From positions 10,873,318 to 10,937,317 of the forward strand of contig NC_050738.1 of the NCBI RefSeq assembly GCF_014529535.1: a stretch of DNA of 64,000 bases, given 5' to 3'. Origin of the DNA: Bradysia coprophila. Its lineage: Eukaryota > Arthropoda > Insecta > Diptera > Sciaridae. The position numbers and the translations under genes are program-made. This document shows, in pieces, positions 23,627-32,681 of this stretch. Positions within the stretch are counted from its first letter, which is position 1. Each line of letters begins with the position of its first letter. Under the pieces are notes generated by a model, which was not told the DNA's origin, searched no databases, and saw nothing but the letters and a program-made list of their open reading frames with translations.

Positions 23627-24209
23627 TGAGCGGAGGATGGAGTTGACAATACTGGGAGTATTTGAAACTTTTGTTTTCGTTTTGTTTAAATTTGAGGAAA
23701 TTAAAGAAAGACTTTATTGTTGAACTCATTAGTTTTGACTGGACTGAAGCGGATAATGATACATTCGGGCATGGAATTAATTCCGTATCGTAGCAACCTA
23801 AGTACCAGGAGGCTTTTTCGTAAAAAAATTGGATACAGAGGAACCAAGCTCCGCCAAACAGGACCCCGGGAAATGTAAGAACCGGGAAGTCGGTTTATAT
23901 TTTTTTGATTAGGGGTCGTCCACAAATAATTCTAACAAATTTGTTTTGATTCTGACACTTCTCGCGTGACGCAAAGGTTCAAATATTCGATAAAATAGCG
24001 TGAGGTCATTTATGTTACGATCCCTGACCTTGTCCATACAGAGTCCTTGTATAGGACAGTAAATCCGTTCGAATCCGACACATTGCCACAATTTAGTGAA
24101 ACACTTCTCATTTGATTTCATGTAAATAAAAAATAAAATTTAATTTTTATAACGGCTTGGACAGCACTAATTTGGTGTAAATGCACAGCATTTTCGTTGC
24201 GATATCTCT
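23627..24209. other. Convergent intergenic gap between L2HGDH and PGAP2
   Basis: No gene is seen. GGGTCGTCCACAAATAATT at about 23914 resembles the terminal sequence of common insect MITEs (compare TTCATAAATTACGTAACG at 52598), but I see no matching second end. The stretch probably includes the 3' untranslated regions of both flanking genes. Confidence 0.5.
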
Positions 24210-25173
24210 CTAAATCAAAGTCGAATGCGTCGAAGTGAAATAGAATCCCTTCGATGCATCAAATATAAGCCACTTGTCTCGAAAATCGTACACGGACGTC
24301 AGGTGGAAGCCCATATTGGTCAGGACGACAATGTACTCGAACAGTGCGAATAGGGTGTACACTACAGATGTGGAGTACATCGATCAGATTTTTACAAATC
24401 TAAAGTTTAATTCACTTACCACCCGGTTCGCAGCGATCATTATGTCTCACGAAGCAATAGCCAGCGCAGAAAAAGCTGACGACGTTGATGACACAGAGAT
24501 TTCGTTTCAATGCTAACGATGTCTCTTGAGCTCGCGACAATTTCCCGGTGCTTCTGAGAGCGTTTTTGTTCAAGAAGTACGTCATGCACATGTAACACTC
24601 AGACGTTGCAATGAAGGTGATGAAACAAGTCTTGTGAATCTCTGCAACGGATTGGTCGTTAGAAAATCGTCAAAATATAGTCTGGTATGCATTACCGTAA
24701 TCATCAATCGATGTCCATAGGCTCAATCCAACTAGAGCCAAATTCTCCACCACATTGAATATACAGGCTGTGTAGGCAATAGGACGACGATTCTTCCTAA
24801 CAATCACTTGGTACAGTAGGTAGTACTGGTAAATGACGGTCAGCCGTGGAATAACTTGAAGTAAGATCGCTAACTGCCAGACGAACCTTTGCGGCTGATA
24901 GTTTCCTATGGCCGCCGAAATGGATGGAAGATAATTGCGAACACCGCAATGGGTCGCCGTGGCACGTTCGAAGTAACTCCACAGCGAATAGCCCACACAG
25001 AATACGAAACTGAAGAACGGTATCGTACAGATGGCTAGACAGTAAATACCGAATCGGATTCGGAATATAATTTGGTTCGAATCTAATCTCTCGTATTGGG
25101 GCAGCATTTCGATGTTGTTGTGTCGGTAATTTCGTTTACTTTCCAATTGAATCTGGGGCCATTTTACACACAA
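24210..25173 (-). CDS. PGAP2: Post-GPI attachment to proteins factor 2 (PGAP2/FRAG1 family)
   Basis: Minus-strand exons, in coding order, are 25173-24696, 24641-24420 and 24361-24210. Phases match and give 283 aa (human isoforms about 254). PGAP2 is a Golgi multi-pass membrane protein required for fatty-acid remodelling of GPI anchors. Recognisable blocks are THCGVRNYLPSISAAIG and PQRFVWQLAILLQ in exon 1, FNVVENLALVGLSLWTS at its end, IHKTCFITFIATSECYMCMT in exon 2, and YTLFALFEYIVVLTNMGFHL in exon 3. About five to six hydrophobic spans are visible. The start ATG is at 25173, 172 bp from the divergent DDX28-like start, which suggests a shared promoter. Gene looks intact. Confidence 0.93.
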
Positions 25174-25345
25174 AAATCGATTTCAAATATTGAAAACATT
25201 TTGTTGTTTACATTACTACTCTGCCGCAGTGTGTTGATGTGGTGTTTTAAACGTCAAATGTAGAACGTGACAGATCTGTCAACAAAATACAAAAACATAA
25301 CCTCACAAACTACTCCAAGCAGTTTCTATTTGGTGCCGATGGAAA
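25174..25345. promoter_or_regulatory. Probable bidirectional promoter between PGAP2 and DDX28-like gene
   Basis: Only 172 bp separate the two start codons, which face away from each other. The core promoters and 5' untranslated regions of both genes must overlap or lie inside this interval unless upstream untranslated exons exist. No strong TATA box is evident. This is inferred from layout only. Confidence 0.55.
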
Positions 25346-27083
25346 ATGTTTAGAAACTTAAGTAAAGTCTTGCAATCATCGTACTTCCGGACGTACGCAT
25401 CGAATCCATCAGTGAAACAGCCAGTGTCACCGAAAACACCGTTGATAACATGTAAAGTGAGCAAATTCAATCAATATGTCGAGTCGGGCATACCGAAAGA
25501 CACAAAGTTCGGAACAATACCACTAGCATCATCCGGATGGCAACATTATAAGTCCAAAGGCGATAAATTCACCATTCATCCCATAGCATCCCTACCACAC
25601 GACGAGCCTGCTGATACGTCTTTTGCCGACATACAATTGGACGAACAAATCGTCAAGAACTTAAAGCTACGCCTGGATGTAACGAATCCCAACAGTATTC
25701 AGTTAAATGCATTTGCTTCGGTTATTCGTAACGATCATACGTTAATTGCTGCTGAGACAGGCTGCGGGAAAACGCTTGCCTATTTGATTCCGATTGTGCA
25801 GAAAATTTTGTCACTGAAAGAGAAACAGACGAATGATGACATGAACACTCCGACAGCTTTAATATTAACTCCAGGAAGGGAATTGGGTGAGTTGTGAACT
25901 TTCTAAAAATATTCTTTTCAAATCAACCGATTACTCATCTGCAGCAAGTCAGATTGGCATCGTAGCGGAAAAACTGTGCACCAATCTCAATATAAATGTA
26001 AAGACAATCATCGGTGGTAAGACGAAAAGGCTGATGATGGATCCTGAATTTGGACAGGTTGACATTCTCGTTGGTTCAATGGGTGCCGTTAGTAAATTGG
26101 TCACGACTGGAATTTATCGAATGCAATGCGTACGCCATGTCGTCGTTGATGAAGCCGATACAATGTTCGATGACACCTTTTCCGATAAATTGGTTCATTT
26201 AATGAAACGATTTCCGGTAAAAAAAAAAATTTTTTGTCGTCTCTTAAATCGCCAAACATACAACGAGTAATCTCCTTGTAGCTCCACAGGAATCACATTC
26301 AGGAAATTGACAAAAACCTCATCGGCACTCAGTTGATTCTTGCGTCAGCCACCATGCCCACCAACACCCAGGAACTGCTCCAAAACGTTATCGACACGAC
26401 CACAATAAACGAAGTTGTTAGTCCCAGCTTACACCGACTCCTGCCAAACGTAACGCAGACATTTCTTCGAATGAGTAAAATGCATCGACCGATTCAAATG
26501 CTGGCCATCGTCAAAGAGGAGCTCTCCAAGAAACGACCCGTCATCATATTTTCGAACAAGTCATCGTCCTGCGATTACGTTTCGATATTCCTAAACGACC
26601 ACGACATCGAATGTGTGAACTTAAATGGTGACATGCTGGTGCAAATTAGAATGGGACAATTTGACAAATTTCAAACCGGCCAAGTTCACGTTCTTTCGAC
26701 AACTGATGTTGCGAGTCGCGGATTGGACACCACAAGAGTATGTGAAACTTGACCGGAGTACTGGAAGGAATTTCTATTAAACGTTTCTGGTTTCTTTGCA
26801 ACAGGCTCGCCATGTGATCAATTTTGATTTTCCGTTGCACATTTCGGATTACATTCATCGCATCGGTCGAATCGGACGCTTAGGCAGCCACGAACAGTGT
26901 GAGGTTACAAATTTCGTTTCGAGTCATAGAGAATTGAGTGTGGTGCAGAGGATCGAACATGCAGCCCGGACTGCAACGGTTTTACCGAATGTTAATGCCA
27001 ACATTTCGAATATAATCAGCAACAAATTAATCAAACAAATGGAAACGGAAGAGAAAAGATATTTGAAATCGCTTAAAGAATAA
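25346..27083 (+). CDS. DDX28: DEAD-box RNA helicase, probably mitochondrial DDX28
   Basis: Exons are 25346-25886, 25945-26216, 26282-26737 and 26805-27083, in frame, giving 515 aa (human DDX28 540). The protein is an SF2 ATP-dependent RNA helicase; DDX28 helps assemble the mitochondrial large ribosomal subunit. A basic, acid-free N-terminus suits mitochondrial targeting. Motifs in order are: Q motif (NSIQLNAF), motif I AETGCGKT at about 136-143, motif Ia LTPGREL (usually PTRELA), motif II VDEADTMFDD near 247, motif III ASATMP near 293, motif V STTDVASRGLDTT, and motif VI HRIGRIGR near 441 (Thr to Ile against the usual HRIGRTGR). The stop codon lies inside an AATAAA. The DDX28 assignment rests on overall layout and divergence; another mitochondrial DEAD helicase remains possible. 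Confidence 0.88.
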
Positions 27084-27154
27084 AATGAGCGCGTGAGTAG
27101 TGTTTTGGAATTGATTTTTTTATTGTTTTTGGTGATACTGGATGTTCGATGACA

Positions 27155-27367
27155 CTAGACATTATATTCATTATATTGATACATCGGCAAATACCGATTT
27201 TTTGAGCGGTGTATTCCCTCTTTAGCCGTTTCATAGACAACACGAGTGTTCAATTTGTCATTTTCAATTAGTCGTATGTCCCCGTCCCAATAACGTCCGA
27301 AGGAACATAGGACACACGGATTGGTACATTTATGATTGCAACTTTGTCTGATTGACGAATTTTCCAT
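27155..27367 (-). CDS. Possible small minus-strand gene, unrecognised
   Basis: A minus-strand frame of 70 aa starts at ATG 27367 and ends with TAG at 27155; an upstream ATG at 27442 would add 25 residues. The product is Cys- and Tyr-bearing (QSCNHKCTNPCVLCSFGRYW near the start, RYLPMYQYNEYNV at the end), and the CxxxC / CxxC pattern could bind a metal. It ends 72 bp past the helicase stop codon, so the two would be convergent. I do not recognise a family. Confidence 0.3.
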   Translation of the reverse strand: MENSSIRQSCNHKCTNPCVLCSFGRYWDGDIRLIENDKLNTRVVYETAKEGIHRSKNRYLPMYQYNEYNV

Positions 27368-27540
27368 TTTGTTTCTTTTTTCGATCAAGATTGTCCAGAG
27401 AAACTTTGGTGGAAGAAACATTTTTTTGTTATTTTTTTTCACATGCCTCGATAGAAGGGTTTTTGAGTAACGAAGTAGTAGATGTAGTATAGTGACGAGT
27501 TAAGGCTGCATGTATCACTGAATGATTTCCCTGACATGTG

Positions 27541-28040
27541 TGACATTCTTAACACACTCAACATTCTCATAAGGAGAATTCTTAGGGTTTTCACCGAAGG
27601 GTGACACACTTCCATTTAATCTATTTATTCCTCTTTACATCAAAAACTTTTAAAAGTGGAATTTTACGCTTTTTAAAGTTGTACTATGAGTTGTAGTACG
27701 TGGTTCGATCAAAATGAAGCCTTTTTAAAATATTTGGTAAAAAGAACTTTTTCCTATTTAATTCATTTAATCCAATTTTTATTCCATTAAATCCAGAAGC
27801 GCGTCACCCATCGGTTTTCACCAAAAACGCTCGTCCTTCTTTATCTGAAATGCCTAAAGTAACAAATCTTAACTAAATAGAGACAATCTGTTATCAAGAT
27901 GCATCGTAAACAAAACCTACATCATCCATTAACTCACTTAAAGAGTTTTACCTGATGTACGACGAGCGTTTTTGGTGAAAACCCTAACAATTTTCCTTTT
28001 GAAAATGTTGAGTGTATTGAGAATGGTAAGAATAGTTAAG
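27541..28040. mobile_element. Inverted-repeat element, about 500 bp
   Basis: A left arm from 27541 (TTCTTAACACACTCAACATT, TCTTAGGGTTTTCACC) is inverted at about 27970-28040 (GGTGAAAACCCTAACAA, AATGTTGAGTGTATTGAGAA). Nested inside, GGTTTTCACCAAAAACGCTC near 27813 pairs with GAGCGTTTTTGGTGAAAACC near 27963. No coding capacity is visible in the loop. Confidence 0.65.
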
Positions 28041-28066
28041 ATTTGTTAGGCATTTAAACACCAGCA

Positions 28067-28740
28067 TTGCCTCGGCTCTATCAATGTTTAGTGAAGAAGA
28101 ATTCAATAAACTTCAGAAGCAAACCCATGAGAGTTATGTCACGCTGCGAACGTAAAACTAGTGTAAATGTTATATTAGAATCACTCGCATGGCTTATGGG
28201 AGCAAATCTCGACCATATAGAATATCTACAGTCAACTAAACAAGATCTACTAATGAGGTATATGTCGTCAGCGCCCCCACCTTTTTGGGCTGGGGTTTTC
28301 GTTGCTGATTATTATGAGCTAGGTTTTGTGCTTTCGAATGATGCTACCTAAAAGTTTTGTGCTGCTCAGGCACCCGAGCACAAAATTACTTTCTATTCAA
28401 AACATGTCACTTTGTATGGTAGACCCCTAATATATCAACTACACCCAAAATACAATTCTAGGACTAAAATGAACACATTGTGTGCTGACAATATCACCCC
28501 ACCAATAGTTTAGTGCTGCCACCTGTGTCCAGCACAAAACTACTTTCTGCTCAAAACATGTCACTTTGTATGGGAGACCTCTAATATATCAACTTTATTC
28601 AAAATACAATTGCAGGACTGAAATCTATATATTATGTGCTGACGATATCACCCCACCAATAGTTTAGTGCTGCCACCTGTGCCCAGCACAAAACTACTTT
28701 CTGGTCAAAACATGTCACTTTGCATGCATGGTAGACCCCT
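28067..28740 (+). mobile_element. Left arm of the large foldback element, with a broken reading frame
   Basis: The stretch from about 28253 to 28565 is the inverted partner of 30788-31103. A plus-strand frame runs from 28067 to a TAA at 28349-28351 (94 codons, including LESLAWLMGANLDHIEYLQS and SSAPPPFWAGVFVADYYEL). It is open again after the stop to about 28512, so one substitution breaks it. The other arm has CAA at that stop. From about 28545 the arm's inner part (GCACAAAACTACTTTCTG, CAATAGTTTAGTGCTGCCAC) is repeated tandemly once more. I cannot assign the reading frame to a family. Confidence 0.65.
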
Positions 28741-28756
28741 CACAATTCTCAGAGTT

Positions 28757-30795
28757 TGTCTTGCATGCAACAGAATTCTTGCACAATAGCCTGAGTCCAT
28801 TGTGCATGTACCAAGAGGCTTGCACAATAGTCACAGTTCATTGTGCATGCATCACGATGCTTGCACAATAGTCAGAGTTCATTGTGCATGCATCTTGATG
28901 CTTGCACAATAGTCAGAATCCATTGTGCATGTGACAAAATGCTTGCACAATAGTCAGAGTTCATTGTGCATGCATCTTGATGCTTGCACAATAGTCAGAA
29001 TCCATTGTGCATGTGGCAAAATGCTTGTACAATATTCACAGTTCATTGTGCATGTGACAAAATGCTTGCACAATAGTCAGAGTTCAATGTTCATGCATCT
29101 CGATGCTTGCACAATAGTCAGAGTTCATTGTGTATCCAACAGAATGCTAGCACAATAGTCGGAGTTCATTGTGCATGCATCTTGATGCTTGCACAATAGT
29201 CAGAATTCATTGTGCATGTGACAAAATGCTTGTACAATAGTCACAGTTCATTGTGCATGTGACAAAATGCTTGCACAATAGTCAGAGTTCATCGTGCATG
29301 CATCTCGATGCTTGCACAATAGTCAGAGTTCATTGTGCATGCATCTCGATGCTTGCACAATAGTCAGAGTTCATTGTGTATCCAACAGAATGCTTGCACA
29401 ATAGTCAGAGTTCATTGTGCATGCATCTCGATGCTTTTACAATAGTCATAGTTCATTGTGTATCCAACAGAATGCTTGCACAATAGTCAGAGTTCATTGT
29501 GCATGCATCTCGATGCTTGCACAATAGTCAGAATCCATTGTGCATGTGACAAAATGCTTGCACAATAGTCAGAGCTCATTGTGCATGCATCTTGATGCTT
29601 GTACAATAGTCAGAATCCATTGTGCATGTGACAAAATGCTTGCACAATAGTCAGAGTTCATTGTGCATGTGACAAAATGCTTGCACAATAGTCAGAGTTC
29701 ATTGTGCATGCATCTTGATGCTTGCACAATAGTCAGAATCCATTGTGCATGTGGCAAAATGCTTGTACAATATTCACAGTTCATTGTGCATGTGACAAAA
29801 TGCTTGCACAATAGTCAGAGTTCAATGTTCATGCATCTCGATGCTTGCACAATAGTCAGAGTTCATTGTGTATCCAACAGAATGCTAGCACAATAGTCGG
29901 AGTTCATTGTGCATGCATCTTGATGCTTGCACAATAGTCAGAATTCATTGTGCATGTGACAAAATGCTTGTACAATAGTCACAGTTCATTGTGCATGTGA
30001 CAAAATGCTTGCACAATAGTCAGAGTTCATCGTGCATGCATCTCGATGCTTGCACAATAGTCAGAGTTCATTGTGCATGCATCTCGATGCTTGCACAATA
30101 GTCAGAGTTCATTGTGTATCCAACAGAATGCTTGCACAATAGTCAGAGTTCATTGTGCATGCATCTCGATGCTTTTACAATAGTCATAGTTCATTGTGTA
30201 TCCAACAGAATGCTTGCACAATAGTCAGAGTTCATTGTGCATGCATCTCGATGCTTGCACAATAGTCAGAATCCATTGTGCATGTGACAAAATGCTTGCA
30301 CAATAGTCAGAGCTCATTGTGCATGCATCTTGATGCTTGTACAATAGTCAGAATCCATTGTGCATGTGACAAAATGCTTGCACAATAGTCAGAGTTCATT
30401 GTGCATGTGACAAAATGCTTGCACAATAGTCAGAGTTCATTGTGCATGTGACAAAATGCTTGCACAATAATCAGAGTTCATTGTGCATGCATCTCGATGC
30501 TTGCACAATAGTCAGAGTTCTTTGTGTATCCAACAGAATGCTTGCACAATAGTCAGAGTTCATCGTGCATGCATCTCGATGCTTGCACAATAGTCAGAGT
30601 TTATTGTGCATACATCTCGATGCTTGCACAATAGTCATAGTTCATTGTGTATCCAACAGAATGCTTGCACAATAGTCAGAGTTCATTGTGCATGCAAAAA
30701 TAGGCTTGCACAATAGTCAAAGTTCATTGTGTATTCAACAGAATGCTTGCACAATAGTCAGAGTTCATTGTGCATGCATCTCGATTGTGCATGTT
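28757..30795. repeat. Tandem array of about 50 palindromic 41-bp units with a higher-order repeat
   Basis: Each unit is 41 bp. It consists of a 30-bp near-palindrome starting ATTGTGCATG and ending GCTTGCACAAT, then an 11-bp linker AGTCAGAGTTC. The middle of the palindrome comes in three main types: CATCTCGAT or CATCTTGAT (A), TGACAAAAT (B) and a variant with GTATCCAACAGAAT (C). From 28925 the type order is B A B B A C A B B A A C A C A B A B (18 units, 738 bp). The same order and nearly the same bases repeat from 29663. The remaining units at the right end continue more irregularly. Short open frames through the array are by-products of the repeat. Confidence 0.92.
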
Positions 30796-31103
30796 TTGAT
30801 CAGAAAGTAGTTTTGTGCTGGACACAGGTGGCAGCACTAAACTATTGGTGGGGTGATATTGTCAGCACATAATGTGTACATTTTAGTCCTAGAATTGTAT
30901 TTTGGGTGCAGTTGATATATTAGGGGTCTACCATACAAAGTGACATGTTTTGAATAGAAAGTAGTTTTGTGCTCGGGTGCCTGAGCAGCACAAAACTTTT
31001 GGGTAGCATCATTCGAAAGCACAAAACCTAGCTCATAATAATCAGCAACGAAAACTCCCGCCCAAAAAGGTGGGGGCGCTGACGACATATACCTCTACTA
31101 ATG
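30788..31103 (-). mobile_element. Right arm of the large foldback element
   Basis: This is the inverted copy of 28253-28565 with only a few per cent differences. It carries an 83-codon minus-strand frame at 30837-31088 equivalent to the left-arm frame but without the internal stop (SSAPPPFWAGVFVADYYEL, then HVTLYGRPLIYQLHPKYN). With the left arm it encloses the 41-bp array, giving an element of nearly 3 kb. Confidence 0.75.
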
Positions 31104-31401
31104 AAACTCGGTAGATGTGTCTTCGACCGAAGCCGGAAGTATAATCATTCATTTGAACAATGAACACGATATTTATAGGCGATCACTTAGCTTACTCGAT
31201 TGAATTGAATTCGTTGGCCTACTGTGATGGGGGATTACCACAGGCTAAATTTTCGGCAACGAATAATGTTCCTAACGATGCTGATAGTCTTTAAAATAAA
31301 GAATGGTATCTGGAGTACATGGACATATTGCACTGAACAATCGGCGACACGAGAAACAGGGAGTTCATGAAAAAACAGTAAATAATCGCAGATTCTTCAA
31401 A

Positions 31402-31514
31402 AACTCACCTTTTCTTCAGGAAATGGCTGCGCCGCTTTTGAGTATTTTGTAGAAATTGTACGAAATTTCGAAAAGACAAAAAGAAAGAACGGCTTCCTGA
31501 AGAAAAGGTGAGTT
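31402..31514. mobile_element. Small TIR element, 113 bp
   Basis: AACTCACCTTTTCTTCAGGAA at the left is matched by TTCCTGAAGAAAAGGTGAGTT at the right, a perfect inverted repeat of about 21 bp. The interior has no coding capacity. This is a typical short MITE. Confidence 0.75.
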
Positions 31515-32681
31515 AATGAAAAACCGTCTTGTTCAGAAAGTCGTCATTTTTCGTGTCGTCGATTTTCCAGTGCCACACTTTTCGATAAAAAATTTCGACT
31601 GTACTTGCTTTACTTATAAAATCGAAAAATCATGACCCATGACGCCCATGACCCATAGGAAATCTCTTTTAAACAACTCGGATGATCACTTCCTTTTAGG
31701 TCCACTGGTTCCTGCATCCGTTTACGAAATATATTTAAATATTGAAATTAATACAAAATGAGCGTGTAGTTTTTAACAATTGTTTTATTGTCGTTTGTAA
31801 TTGACACTGGATGTGTTCGATGGCACAATAAAAGGTAAATATATTCACTGTCTAAATGCATCACACAAAGATCGATAATCAGATTAATCGCATGCCCAAA
31901 TTTTAAATGTAATTTTCAAACTCACGGCGGTTAGAACCATTTTTTTCTTGGTTTTGATCTGTTGATCTACTTTATTTCCTTACAATTTACCACTTCACAC
32001 TGTGAACTGTATTGCAAGTGAAATAATATGATCGGATATCTTCTCGGCTGAGAGCTAAACAAACTTTTGATTACATCAACGCTTCACGGATAATAAACAT
32101 GTATGGCAAGTACGTCGACTTCTACGGTCAGATGGGATGGATGCTCCCAACGAGATGTCAAATAATTACAAATTTTCTTTGTACGAGGTACTCTGATTGC
32201 CTAAAAGTAAACTCGTGCCCTGTCGAAACAATGGCGCGTATGGCTTACAGTATTTTTGGGTCGTTCTTTGGGCTCATAGGTACACGTCGTAGAACAAAAA
32301 TGTTTTTCGTATCGGGTAATGTAACAATTTGGCAATGGCGTTGACCAGTGGTTTTACGAGGGACTCAGCAGAGGAGCACAGGTCTAAAATTTACATTTAT
32401 TGATTAATCGAACAATAAGGCAAACTATGGTCAATACACGATGGCGATGATGTACCTCAAATGTTAGTTAGCTTCCGATCTGAATTAACCAATCGTGAAA
32501 AGAGATTCCCATCAGAACAAACTTCATTCGTCATAAATCTACATCTAAAATGGGCACGTCGTTTAACCGATTGATATAAAAATAAATTGACGATGTGTTC
32601 ACGACAACACATCAGTAAATATTCTTAACAAAAATAAAATCTCTCTCTAAATGTCTAACGGTATTTCCGGTTAGTTAACGT
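31515..32681. other. Intergenic region with a decayed duplicate of the DDX28 3' end
   Basis: No gene is recognised. Near 31735-31850 the sequence resembles the end of the helicase gene and its 3' flank (AAAATGAGCG, then CACTGGATGTGTTCGATGGCAC against TACTGGATGTTCGATGACAC at 27135). An 81-codon open frame at 32099-32344 has no recognisable features. Confidence 0.45.

Noticed and set aside
24274-24516. Plus-strand 80-codon frame
   Set aside because: It is the antisense shadow of PGAP2 exons 2 and 3, whose minus-strand translation is strongly conserved.
28925-29896. Two identical 77-codon frames (28925-29158 and 29663-29896)
   Set aside because: They lie entirely inside the 41-bp tandem array. 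The identity comes from the 738-bp duplicated block and the frames carry no independent signal of coding.
28757-30795. CRISPR array
   Set aside because: The palindromic repeats superficially fit, but the linkers are constant rather than unique spacers, no cas genes exist, and the genome is clearly eukaryotic.
32099-32344. 81-codon plus-strand frame downstream of TCAIM
   Set aside because: No recognisable domain, no plausible splice partner and no coding-like pattern on either strand; probably chance.
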